Assembly: GCF_016798245.1 (NCBI RefSeq)
Contig: NZ_JAEUZA010000002.1
Span: 186,001 to 250,000 of the forward strand
Direction: 5' to 3'
Length of the DNA stretch: 64,000 nt
Source of the DNA: Alkalicoccobacillus gibsonii
GTDB taxonomy: Bacteria; Bacillota; Bacilli; Bacillales; Bacillaceae_D
The position numbers and the translations under genes were made by a program. Each line of letters starts with the position of its first letter. The stretch's first letter is position 1. The notes below the pieces were generated by a model. The model searched no databases and was not told where the DNA came from. It saw only the letters and a list, made by a program, of their open reading frames with translations. Positions 31,353 through 39,262 of this stretch are shown piece by piece.

Positions 31353-32846
31353 ATGTGTAAAAAAGATCAACTTTATGATGTCGTAGTAGTCGGTGCAGGG
31401 AACGCAGCGCTCTGTGCAGCGATTGCAGCGAGATTAAAGGGAGTATCTGTTCTAGTCCTTGAAAAAAGCCCAAAGAACAAAAGAGGAGGCAATTCTTTTT
31501 TCACAGATGGTGCAATTCGTTGTGCTTATGGTCATGTAGATCAGATTAAAACGATAGTAGATCAGCTTCCAGACGAAGAGATGGAGAATGTATGGATCCC
31601 ACCTTATGAGACAAAAGATTTTATGAATGATCTTCTAGAGGTGACTAATGGGAAAAGCGATCTTCATTTAGCTAACCAGTTAGTCACTCTTTCATTCTCA
31701 ACTATTCAATGGTTAAAAGAGCAAGGAGTCACATTTCAGTTAAACGAAAATCAATGCTTTACAGATGGAAAGAAAAAAACCTTCTGGGGAGGGCTGCCTC
31801 TTAGAACCAATAATAAAGGTGTCGGTTTAATGGAATCCCTTCATAAACGAGCAACTGAGCTTGAAATTGATATCTGGTATGAATCTTGTGCTAAAGATAT
31901 AACGTTAGAAGAGGGTAAGGTAGATGGTCTCATAATTGATAAAGAGAATACAACCATAAGATTAAAAGCCAATTCTGTTATCCTTGCTTGCGGCAGCTTT
32001 GAGGCTAGTGCGGAAAAAAGAAGTAAGTATTTAGGTGAAGAATGGGCTGAGGCCATTGTAAGAGGAACTGAATATAACACTGGAGACGGGTTAGACATGG
32101 CTGAGGCTATTGGAGCTAAGGCATACGGAAGCTGGTCTAGTTGTCATGCACATACGACGGATTTCAACGCACCTAAGTATGGTGATTTCAACAAGCCTGG
32201 TGATATTTACAAAAAATCCTCCTATCCATTAGGACTAATTATAAATGTAGAGGGAAACCGTTTTGTAGACGAAGGTGCCGATTTTAGGAATTACACGTAT
32301 GCTAAATACGGTAAAGAAACGCTACAACAGCCTGAACAAAAGGCATACCAGCTATTTGATTCACAAGTAAGAGACAGGCTAAGAAGTGAATATAATCTAG
32401 AAGAAGCGACGGTTTATCAGGCTGATTCGTTAGAAGAGCTAGCTGAGAAGCTTGCCCTCCCTGAAGAGAATTTTGTAAATACCATTCAGACCTATAATCA
32501 AGCCGTTCAAGAAGGAGATTATAATCCAGCTGTAAAAGATGGAAAAGGGACAAGGGGCATCGTGCCAGCAAAATCAAATTGGGCGCTGCGATTTGATAAA
32601 CCTCCTTATTATGCTTATCCTGTCACATGCGGGATTACATTTGCCTTTGGGGGAGTCAAAATAGACCATAGAGCGAATATAGTAAACTATCAAGATCATC
32701 CTATAACAGGACTATATGCAGCTGGTGAAATGGTAGGTGGCTTATTTTTTGATAATTATCCAGGAGGATCTGGTCTCATGTCTGGAGCCGTTTTTGGTAA
32801 GATTGCTGGGGAATCAGCAGCAGTGTTCTCGGTTGAAGCAAGATAG
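31353..32846 (+). CDS. tcuA: FAD-dependent dehydrogenase, tricarballylate dehydrogenase (TcuA)-like
   Basis: A 497-residue flavoprotein of the fumarate reductase/succinate dehydrogenase family. The FAD motif VVVGAGNAALCAAIAA is at the N-terminus. The C-terminal GLYAAGEMVGGLFFDNYPGGSGLMSGAVFG is the second FAD-binding region. The sequence most resembles TcuA, which oxidises tricarballylate to cis-aconitate. The start at 31353 is set by AAGGAGG. Its neighbours (LysR, Tct transporter, PrpF) support a tricarboxylate pathway. No TcuB-like iron-sulfur membrane protein, which reoxidises TcuA in Salmonella, is present here, so another electron acceptor is needed. A general fumarate-reductase-like role remains possible. 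Confidence 0.85.
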   Translation: MCKKDQLYDVVVVGAGNAALCAAIAARLKGVSVLVLEKSPKNKRGGNSFFTDGAIRCAYGHVDQIKTIVDQLPDEEMENVWIPPYETKDFMNDLLEVTNGKSDLHLANQLVTLSFSTIQWLKEQGVTFQLNENQCFTDGKKKTFWGGLPLRTNNKGVGLMESLHKRATELEIDIWYESCAKDITLEEGKVDGLIIDKENTTIRLKANSVILACGSFEASAEKRSKYLGEEWAEAIVRGTEYNTGDGLDMAEAIGAKAYGSWSSCHAHTTDFNAPKYGDFNKPGDIYKKSSYPLGLIINVEGNRFVDEGADFRNYTYAKYGKETLQQPEQKAYQLFDSQVRDRLRSEYNLEEATVYQADSLEELAEKLALPEENFVNTIQTYNQAVQEGDYNPAVKDGKGTRGIVPAKSNWALRFDKPPYYAYPVTCGITFAFGGVKIDHRANIVNYQDHPITGLYAAGEMVGGLFFDNYPGGSGLMSGAVFGKIAGESAAVFSVEAR

Positions 32847-32854
32847 GCTTTTGG

Positions 32855-32884
32855 GCTAAATACATTTTGTATTTAGCTTTTTTT
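32855..32884 (+). terminator. Terminator after the TcuA-like gene
   Basis: GCTAAATACA pairs perfectly with TGTATTTAGC across a three-base loop, followed by seven T. Confidence 0.93.
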
Positions 32885-32919
32885 TCGTATAATGCCAATA
32901 TAGAAAGGTGAGTTGCGAG

Positions 32920-33420
32920 ATGACAGTAGAAGTGACAAAGGTACATTCAGAAGAAGAGATCCATAAACTGGCTGCACAAGCTGTTGGTATCTGGAACGAA
33001 TACTATATAGGCATTATTACGAAAGAACAAGTCGATTATATGATTGGAAAATTTCAATCCGCTGAGGCAGTGACGCGTCAAATTGAAGTGGATGGCTATG
33101 AATACTTTAATTTAAACGTCAATCAAGCTCCAATTGGTTACATGGCGGTCAAAGAAGAGGGAGGAAAACTCTTCTTAAGTAAATTGTACATGCTTAAAGA
33201 GTCTAGAGGGAATGGATACGCAAGTGAGGCAATGCTGTTCTTAGAGAACTTATGTAAACAAAGAAACCTTGAATCGATTTGGTTAACCGTGAATCGTGAA
33301 AACCTTCATACGATTGATGTATATAAAAAGAAAGGGTTCCAGATCATCGCAGAAGAGGTAAATGATATTGGTCATGGTTTTGTCATGGACGATTATATTA
33401 TGGAAAAAAGAGTGAATTAA
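32920..33420 (+). CDS. GNAT-family N-acetyltransferase
   Basis: A 166-residue acetyl-CoA-dependent acyltransferase. The acetyl-CoA loop is [12 protein letters not shown] (R/Q-x-x-G-x-G/A form), preceded by [10 protein letters not shown] (beta4) and followed by [21 protein letters not shown] (beta5 to alpha4), the standard GNAT C-terminal half. AAAGGTG precedes the ATG at 32920. It is a single-gene unit between two hairpins. The substrate is unknown. Confidence 0.88.
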   Translation: MTVEVTKVHSEEEIHKLAAQAVGIWNEYYIGIITKEQVDYMIGKFQSAEAVTRQIEVDGYEYFNLNVNQAPIGYMAVKEEGGKLFLSKLYMLKESRGNGYASEAMLFLENLCKQRNLESIWLTVNRENLHTIDVYKKKGFQIIAEEVNDIGHGFVMDDYIMEKRVN

Positions 33421-33425
33421 AGAAT

Positions 33426-33489
33426 AAAAATCTCCCTATCCGGTTAACAATAAGTTTGACCAAAATTAACCGGATAAAGGAGATTTTTT
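33426..33489 (+). repeat. Long inverted repeat covering the catalase ribosome binding site
   Basis: The arms are 33426-33447 and 33466-33488: AAAAATCTCC pairs with GGAGATTTTT and TATCCGGTTAA with TTAACCGGATA, with a small bulge between and an 18-base loop. A T run ends the structure, so it looks like a terminator for the GNAT gene. However, the right arm contains AAAGGAG (33476-33482), the ribosome site of the catalase start at 33492. It may therefore act as an attenuator or translational switch. Confidence 0.8.
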
Positions 33490-33491
33490 AC

Positions 33492-35093
33492 TTGGATAAT
33501 CATACCGAAACAAATGCCCAGCATGATGGCGATTCACGTGATGGGCGGATGGCAGGGAATGAAACAGATCAAACGTTAACTAATCGACAAGGACAGCCCA
33601 TCGTTGATAATCAAAATATCAAAACAGTAACAAATCGAGGACCATCCACACTTGAAAACTATGATTTTTTAGAGAAGATCAGTCACTTTGATCGTGAACG
33701 TATCCCTGAACGTGTGGTGCATGGTCGTGGAGCAGGTGCGCATGGGATATTTCAATCATATGGAAAAGTAGGGGATGAACCCATCTCAAACTATACACGC
33801 GCAAAAGTATTTACTAATACAGACGTCGAAACTCCTGTGTTTGTCCGCTTTTCTACTGTTACACATGGGACACATTCACCTGAATCCTTAAGGGATCCTC
33901 GTGGGTTTGCGGTTAAGTTTTATACAGAGGATGGCAACTGGGATTTGGTCGGTAATAACCTTAAAATTTTCTTTATCCGCGATGCCATGAAATTTCCCGA
34001 TTTGATCCATGCGTTCAAACCAGATCCAGTAACAAATACGCAGGATCCTGCACGCATCTTTGATTTCATTTCAAACACACCTGAAGCGACACATATGATC
34101 ACCTTTTTGTTTTCACCATGGGGGATTCCGGCCAATTACAGACAAATGCAGGGCTCAGGCGTGAATACGTACAAGTGGGTCAACAGTGAAGGCAAAGGTG
34201 TACTTGTTAAGTATCACTGGGAGCCGCTTCAAGGGATTAAAAACTTAACGCAGGAAGTAGCTGAAAAAATCCAAGCAGAAGACTTTAATCATGCGACAGT
34301 CGATTTGTACCAAGCCATTGAGGAAGGCAATTATCCTGAGTGGGAGCTATATGTACAAATCATTGAGGACCATGATCATCCTGAGCTTGATTTTGACCCG
34401 CTGGATGATACGAAGCTGTGGTACAAAGACAAGTTCCCGTGGCACAAAGTAGGGAAGATGACGTTAAACCGTAATCCGAAAAACTACTTTGCTGAAGTGG
34501 AGCAAGCCGCATTTGGGACAGGCGTATTGGTTGATGGATTGGAATTTTCAGATGACAAGATGCTTCAAGGACGGACATTCAGTTACTCTGATACGCAGCG
34601 ACACAGAGTTGGGGCGAATTATTTACAGCTTCCAATCAATGCACCTAAAAAACGGGTAGCAACCAATCAAAGAGACGGGCAGATGACTTATTACGTAGAT
34701 ACACCACCTTCTCACAACCCACATATTAATTATGAGCCATCTGTTGAAGGGTTAAAAGAAGCGAAGCGAAACGGGAAGCCGCATGAACCTGAAGTAAGCG
34801 GTCGTGTGGTGAAGGAGCCTATTGATCGCCCAAATAACTTCGGACAGGCGGGCGAGACCTATAACCGGTTATCTGACTGGGAAAAAGATGAATTAATTAA
34901 AAATCTCGTTGCAGGAATCAGTCAAGCTGACGAACGAGTGCAAACCCAAATGATTCATAACCTAACTGAAGCGGACTCTGACTATGGTCGCAGAGTGAAA
35001 GAGGGGATTGAATCGTTTAAGAAACGAGGCGCTATGAAACCATCTGCTGTAGAAGAAGCGCAGCAATTAAGTGAGCCATCTAGTCCTTATTAA
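33492..35093 (+). CDS. Monofunctional heme catalase
   Basis: A 533-residue cytoplasmic clade-type catalase that breaks down hydrogen peroxide. The segment [20 protein letters not shown] contains the distal catalytic His. [33 protein letters not shown] (with the catalytic Asn) and [21 protein letters not shown] (proximal Tyr region) complete the active site. The start is TTG at 33492 with AAAGGAG 9 bases upstream; the frame open from 33456 runs through the hairpin. The N-terminal region [15 protein letters not shown] resembles spore-type catalases (KatX) more than vegetative KatA, but this is only an impression. Its ribosome site is inside a stable hairpin. Confidence 0.95.
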   Translation: MDNHTETNAQHDGDSRDGRMAGNETDQTLTNRQGQPIVDNQNIKTVTNRGPSTLENYDFLEKISHFDRERIPERVVHGRGAGAHGIFQSYGKVGDEPISNYTRAKVFTNTDVETPVFVRFSTVTHGTHSPESLRDPRGFAVKFYTEDGNWDLVGNNLKIFFIRDAMKFPDLIHAFKPDPVTNTQDPARIFDFISNTPEATHMITFLFSPWGIPANYRQMQGSGVNTYKWVNSEGKGVLVKYHWEPLQGIKNLTQEVAEKIQAEDFNHATVDLYQAIEEGNYPEWELYVQIIEDHDHPELDFDPLDDTKLWYKDKFPWHKVGKMTLNRNPKNYFAEVEQAAFGTGVLVDGLEFSDDKMLQGRTFSYSDTQRHRVGANYLQLPINAPKKRVATNQRDGQMTYYVDTPPSHNPHINYEPSVEGLKEAKRNGKPHEPEVSGRVVKEPIDRPNNFGQAGETYNRLSDWEKDELIKNLVAGISQADERVQTQMIHNLTEADSDYGRRVKEGIESFKKRGAMKPSAVEEAQQLSEPSSPY

Positions 35094-35104
35094 GAGGGTG
35101 AAGA

Positions 35105-35135
35105 AGCAGTGGACCGAGGGGTCTGCTGTTTTTTT
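35105..35135 (+). terminator. Terminator after catalase
   Basis: AGCA/TGCT and GACC/GGTC stems form an imperfect hairpin followed by seven T. The repeat array begins 14 bases after the T run. Confidence 0.75.
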
Positions 35136-35148
35136 AATTTTGAGGTGG

Positions 35149-35286
35149 AAGTGAAACGTTGGGAGGTGAAGTGAAACAATAAAGAACCAAAGTGAAACGT
35201 TGGGAGGTGAAGTGAAACAATAAAGAACCAAAGTGAAACGTTAGGGGGAGAAGTGAAACGATAAAGAGCTGAAGTGAAACAATAGC
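35149..35286. repeat. Array of AAGTGAAAC motifs every 20/21 bp
   Basis: AAGTGAAAC occurs seven times, starting at 35149, 35169, 35190, 35210, 35231, 35251 and 35272. Spacings alternate 20, 21, 20, 21, 20, 21. Two different sub-units (20 and 21 bp) alternate; the 41-bp pair is repeated exactly once (35149-35189 equals 35190-35230), and the third pair has diverged. A 41-bp unit is not a multiple of three, so it does not encode a peptide repeat. There are no spacers as in CRISPR. Confidence 0.95.
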
Positions 35287-35301
35287 CCCCTCCGCCACAC
35301 G

Positions 35302-35333
35302 AAAAACGCACACTCTGTATGAGAATGTGCGTC
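35302..35333 (-). terminator. Terminator at the end of the small minus-strand ORF
   Basis: Read on the minus strand, ACGCACA pairs with TGTGCGT with an inner GAG/CTC stem, followed by five T. It starts at the stop codon of the 37-codon ORF at 35332-35445. Confidence 0.75.
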
Positions 35334-35445
35334 AACCTCTTCTAATGCTAGAAGGAGAGCTGCCATCGCTTGAGTTACCTGTTGTTTCTACGTATCTTTT
35401 AACCAAATCTCCATCGCCAGAAACAATGACTTTGGAGGAAACCAT
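35332..35445 (-). CDS. Possible small protein of 37 residues
   Basis: An ATG-started reading frame of 37 codons, beginning MVSSKVIVSGDGDLVKRY and ending in a Ser/Gly-rich tail SSDGSSPSSIRRG. The stop codon touches a terminator-like hairpin on the same strand, which favours a real gene. Against it, the ribosome site is weak (AGGTTAAG), the alcohol dehydrogenase terminator lies only 14 bases upstream, and no promoter is visible. It could be a small gene read by leakage, or the preserved end of a lost gene. I do not recognise a family. Confidence 0.4.
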   Translation of the reverse strand: MVSSKVIVSGDGDLVKRYVETTGNSSDGSSPSSIRRG

Positions 35446-35459
35446 TCTACGCTTAACCT

Positions 35460-35492
35460 AAAAAAAAGAGATGAGCAGCTCATCTCTTTTTT
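35460..35492. terminator. Strong bidirectional terminator after the alcohol dehydrogenase
   Basis: AAAAAAGAGATGAGC pairs with GCTCATCTCTTTTTT, almost without loop. It ends the dehydrogenase transcript on the minus strand. Confidence 0.92.
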
Positions 35493-35499
35493 AATTCAT

Positions 35500-36639
35500 T
35501 TAAGGTTTGAAAATAGTCTTGATGCTGCCTTCTTCCTTCTTATCAAACACACGATAGGCCTCCGCTGCATCTTCGAGAGCGACTTTGTGCGTTATGATAT
35601 CGGTTGGGTCAAAGGAGCCAGCTTCAATCATGTCATAAAGCTTCGGCATTAAGTGAACGACGGGGGCTTGGCCCATTTTTAGGCTGACATTTCGAGTAAA
35701 GAAATCACCGATTGGAAAGCCGTTTGCTTCTGTTCCATAGACACCAGTCAGTTGAACGGTTCCGAATTTGCGAACCGATTGACTTGCCGTAATGATTGGT
35801 GAGATGGTTCCGAACTGATTATCGAACTCAGAACCAAACGTTTGACCATTTGGTACCGTTCCGTCCATCCCAACGCAATCTATGACAACGTCCGCGCCAC
35901 CTTCTGTAAGTTCATGTAGCTGACTACCAAGCTCTGGGTTGTCTTTAAAGTTATAGGTCTCAACATGATTTGTTCGTTTTCCGTGTTCAAGACGATGATC
36001 AACCTGATCGACGGCAATGACACGTTTGGCGCCTTTCATCCAGGCGAACTTTTGCGTCATTAATCCAATTGGACCAGATCCAAGGACAATGACTGTATCG
36101 CCATCTTTGACGCCACTATGCTCTACACTCCAATAAGCCGTCGGAATAACATCTGATAAAAAGACGACCTGCTCATCCTCAAGCTCACTTGATTCGGGTA
36201 ATTTAAATGAAGTTGAGTCACCATAAGGGACGCGTAAGTATTCTGCTTGTCCACCCGGATGGTTCCCAAAATCTTCAGCAAATCCAAACAATCCGCCTGC
36301 ATCCGAATGTGGACTATTATTTGAATTGTCGCATTGGCTCTCCATCTGATGATTGCAGTAGTGACAATCTCCACAGCTCACGTTAAAAGGGATAACGACT
36401 CTGTCGCCTTTTTTAAGACTCTTAACCTCTGAGCCGACTTCTTCCACAATGCCCATTGGTTCATGCCCAATCACGTAATCTTGCTCTGGAACGATCCCAC
36501 CATGGTACAGGTGTAAGTCAGACCCACAGATTCCACTTGCTGTGATGCGAACAATGATATCTGTATTCTCCTGAATTGAAGGTGCGCTTACCTCTTTCAT
36601 CTGGATGTTTTCTTTTCCCTGAAACGTTACAGCTTTCAT
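35500..36639 (-). CDS. Zinc-dependent alcohol dehydrogenase (MDR family)
   Basis: A 379-residue cytoplasmic dehydrogenase. The catalytic zinc site is ICGSDLHLY (Cys) with IGHEPMG (His-Glu). The structural zinc site is CGDCHYCNHQMESQC. The NAD-binding motif is VLGSGPIGL. The extra loop NNSPHSDAGGLFGFAEDFG is typical of the formaldehyde-dehydrogenase-like or threonine-dehydrogenase-like subgroup rather than classic ethanol dehydrogenases. AAGGAGAG precedes the ATG. It is a single-gene unit. The substrate is unknown; an aldehyde-detoxifying role is common in this group. Confidence 0.9.
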   Translation of the reverse strand: MKAVTFQGKENIQMKEVSAPSIQENTDIIVRITASGICGSDLHLYHGGIVPEQDYVIGHEPMGIVEEVGSEVKSLKKGDRVVIPFNVSCGDCHYCNHQMESQCDNSNNSPHSDAGGLFGFAEDFGNHPGGQAEYLRVPYGDSTSFKLPESSELEDEQVVFLSDVIPTAYWSVEHSGVKDGDTVIVLGSGPIGLMTQKFAWMKGAKRVIAVDQVDHRLEHGKRTNHVETYNFKDNPELGSQLHELTEGGADVVIDCVGMDGTVPNGQTFGSEFDNQFGTISPIITASQSVRKFGTVQLTGVYGTEANGFPIGDFFTRNVSLKMGQAPVVHLMPKLYDMIEAGSFDPTDIITHKVALEDAAEAYRVFDKKEEGSIKTIFKP

Positions 36640-36692
36640 CGTAGCACTCTCCTTATACCATTTTAGGGGGAGTATTCCTTTTTCGCTATAGA

Positions 36693-38096
36693 TTAAACAT
36701 CCTGAGCCTTTCTTTTTTGTTCTAATTCCTCCAGGAACTCTTTATACTCTTTTTGATGGTTTGTCGTGTTTGAGATCTTTTCAAGCGTTTGATAGTAAGA
36801 TTGTTCATTGTATTCAAAGGCAAATGAAGCTTCATACCCCTTAGCAACCATTAATGCAAACTCCCATGAGCAATCGTGATACACGTCATCAATTGCTTCG
36901 GCTAATAGACTGATTGCTTCTAATATGTTGTTTGTAATTACAGGATCCCTTTTGGCGTAAAGACAAATGTGCGAGAATGTAGAGTTTAAATAAAAGGCGA
37001 ACGATTCCTTGCGAATGATGACTCGCAACTCATTGTTTGAATCGGTTAAATAAGGTGAAAACCTTGAAACCTGAGAGATTGATAGTAGTAAGTCAGACAG
37101 CTGAAAGATGGCATTAGACGTAGTGTGTGGATCATCATTCCCGAGTGCTTTAATGGCAATCTCTTTGAGCTTGTTTATCCCAAATTCAATATCCTGTACT
37201 TCCGTTTTTTTGGAGCCAATAAAAACATGTTTATTAATCTCGTCAGGATCAATCGGATAGCGTCCTGTTTTCCAATAGGTAAGCAGAGGAGACCCTTTTA
37301 ATACAAATTCTCCAATCCGTCTTTCAAACTGGATAACCGTATCAACGGATTGGGCGTAACTAATGAGTCGCTTATAATCAACAATTTGGATATAGCCTGT
37401 TTTTGAAGCAGTGATTGTAACACCTTCGCCTTCAAGCTGATCAGCTAAGTTTCGTTGTGGTTCTGTTGTCCGGTATTCTTCTAAATCCCTGACTAATGTA
37501 GTAAGAATCTGATGCTGGGATTCATCCTTCATGTGCTGCATAATGTTTGGAACCTGCATCCAATTAATCGTATGACTGATAAAAATCACAAACGAACCGA
37601 CAGCAATCAGCATAAAGAGAACGGTCAGAATGGGAATGGCTGAGTAATGTGAGGCTACAGCCTCGTCCAACACAAAAAAGGTCAGCAAAATGAATACAAA
37701 CGCCATATTAAAAATACCGATCAAATGGCGTGTTCGGCGATCAGAAATAAAGGTTGTTAACATCCGTGGTGTAAACTGTCCAGAGAAGTTGGTTAGGACA
37801 ACTAAGATGGAGTTTAACGTAAACGCGTTAAGCGTGATAATACCAGCTACAAGTGAACTAACAATCTGTCTTGTTAATTCATAATCCGCTTGAAAGAAAT
37901 CAGTCATCTCTAAACCAATTCTTAAATGCATATCTAAGAACCAGGCAAGACCAGCGAACGCAAGACCAACAAATCCATAAGCTAAACAAATAAGCCATAC
38001 ATTCGATTTCATTTCGTATTTCATTTGGTGATAGGATAGTGTTTTCAAACGCTGGTAGGTGCGCTTTATGTAATGAATAGGGTGCAAGCGAATCAT
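36693..38096 (-). CDS. DUF2254 membrane protein
   Basis: A 467-residue membrane protein of the DUF2254 family. Four membrane helices lie in the N-terminal half (about 33-55, 78-100, 122-143 and 152-172), including SLVAGIITLNAFTLNSILVVLTNFSGQFTPRML, the best conserved part. The C-terminal half is a soluble helical domain with a short beta region near VTITASKTGYIQ. The function is unknown. The ATG directly follows GAGAGG, which is itself inside a 9-bp hairpin (38098-38126). Confidence 0.88.
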   Translation of the reverse strand: MIRLHPIHYIKRTYQRLKTLSYHQMKYEMKSNVWLICLAYGFVGLAFAGLAWFLDMHLRIGLEMTDFFQADYELTRQIVSSLVAGIITLNAFTLNSILVVLTNFSGQFTPRMLTTFISDRRTRHLIGIFNMAFVFILLTFFVLDEAVASHYSAIPILTVLFMLIAVGSFVIFISHTINWMQVPNIMQHMKDESQHQILTTLVRDLEEYRTTEPQRNLADQLEGEGVTITASKTGYIQIVDYKRLISYAQSVDTVIQFERRIGEFVLKGSPLLTYWKTGRYPIDPDEINKHVFIGSKKTEVQDIEFGINKLKEIAIKALGNDDPHTTSNAIFQLSDLLLSISQVSRFSPYLTDSNNELRVIIRKESFAFYLNSTFSHICLYAKRDPVITNNILEAISLLAEAIDDVYHDCSWEFALMVAKGYEASFAFEYNEQSYYQTLEKISNTTNHQKEYKEFLEELEQKRKAQDV

Positions 38097-38097
38097 C

Positions 38098-38126
38098 CTC
38101 TCTAGAAAGTTGTTTTATCTAGAGAG
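38098..38126 (-). promoter_or_regulatory. Hairpin masking the DUF2254 ribosome site
   Basis: CTCTCTAGA (38098-38106) and TCTAGAGAG (38118-38126) are exact complements with an 11-base loop. In the minus-strand transcript the arm nearest the start contains GAGAG, the only ribosome site candidate, so translation could be restrained by this fold. Confidence 0.5.
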
Positions 38127-38155
38127 TCTGTACCCTTTAAGATTAGAAAAAAACA

Positions 38156-39262
38156 TCACTGCGGCCTCTTTTGTGCTTCATCTATAATTCCACTGTGAAT
38201 TAAGTTAAGTTCGACATTCACTTTAATGTCCATCGTTGGATAGGACTCGTACCATTCTTCCATTGTTAGGCCTCTAATTCGGTTTTTGGCTAGGGAGCCT
38301 AGTGCTAACGGATCAATTTCTAACTCTTGAAATAAGTGAGCGAGTGAAGTGAGTCTTTCTTCAAACTGATCTACACCATACTTCTCAAGTTCCTTCATGG
38401 TATAAGGGTGGGTATCACCCCTATTGTCTCCTAATTCATTAATGGCTCCTTCCAAAGTAACAGCGATAGAGGTCACGAAACCACCATCTGTGCTTCTTTC
38501 AATCGTATAGGATTGGCTGACATCGACATTTTCAACGCTGACATAACTATCATCGGCCAGATCAATTTGATAATAGCCTCCTGAAAATCGTTCTCTTAGT
38601 AGCTTAAGATAGGAAGCTTGCTGAACATTTAGTTTATGAACACACTGATCTTCTTTAAATAGGGCTAACCCAGTCACTTGGGCACGGTCTTTATGAGGTT
38701 TGATCATTGGGAGGTACATATCACTACCATCCTCATAGTAGTGGTATAACAAGGAGTGCAGAGTCACCTTAGGGAAGATTTCTTCTTCACTTTCCTCGAT
38801 CAGATCATTTAGATATTCATACACGGTGATGTCGAGTTTGTAATCTTGCGTGAGAAGGTCATAAGCTGTTCCTTCAACAATAGCAGGTTTAACATTTCGA
38901 CCGATAAAGGGATCTCGTTGCAAAATATCTAAAAAATAAAAAATGCCTTGTTCTGCGAGTTGATCTTGAAACAGTAATAAATTTAACCGTCCTAAAACAA
39001 GCAGCTTGGAAGACTCCGTTTGCATCTTTTTTCTAGTAATACGAGATGTGTTACCAGTAGCGCTAAACACAACTGCATTTGGAAGAGTTTCTCCTTCGCC
39101 TGGGAGAATGATTTGTGAACCAGCTACTGTGCGAAATTCATCCTCGCTATCAACATCGTACCCTAATGCCTGTACGAGTTGCAGTTCTTCAATCACCTGT
39201 GGACGAGGCGCACATCCACTCACTAGTAGAAAACAGAAGATTATGCCAGCCACTTTCTTCAT
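38156..39262 (-). CDS. Spore germination lipoprotein, Ger(x)C family
   Basis: A 368-residue lipoprotein of the nutrient germination receptor, attached to the outer face of the inner spore membrane. The signal peptide ends in LVSGC, and the mature part begins APRPQVIEELQLVQALGYD, as in GerAC proteins. The start at 39262 follows AAGGAGAG and overlaps the gerB stop by four bases; the longer frame is unlikely. It is the third gene of the gerA-B-C operon. Confidence 0.94.
   Translation of the reverse strand: MKKVAGIIFCFLLVSGCAPRPQVIEELQLVQALGYDVDSEDEFRTVAGSQIILPGEGETLPNAVVFSATGNTSRITRKKMQTESSKLLVLGRLNLLLFQDQLAEQGIFYFLDILQRDPFIGRNVKPAIVEGTAYDLLTQDYKLDITVYEYLNDLIEESEEEIFPKVTLHSLLYHYYEDGSDMYLPMIKPHKDRAQVTGLALFKEDQCVHKLNVQQASYLKLLRERFSGGYYQIDLADDSYVSVENVDVSQSYTIERSTDGGFVTSIAVTLEGAINELGDNRGDTHPYTMKELEKYGVDQFEERLTSLAHLFQELEIDPLALGSLAKNRIRGLTMEEWYESYPTMDIKVNVELNLIHSGIIDEAQKRPQ

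Noticed and set aside
33454-33477. Sigma-B-like promoter (GTTTGA, 12 bases, GGATAA) before catalase
   Set aside because: The predicted start point would lie downstream of the catalase ribosome site, so the transcript would lack it.
35149-35286. CRISPR array
   Set aside because: The repeat is 9 bp with 11-12 bp of conserved filler, there are no unique spacers and no cas genes nearby.
35090-35335. 81-codon minus-strand ORF across the AAGTGAAAC array
   Set aside because: It is a low-complexity reading of the repeat with Phe/Ser/Leu-rich sequence, no ribosome site, and a 41-bp unit that changes frame.
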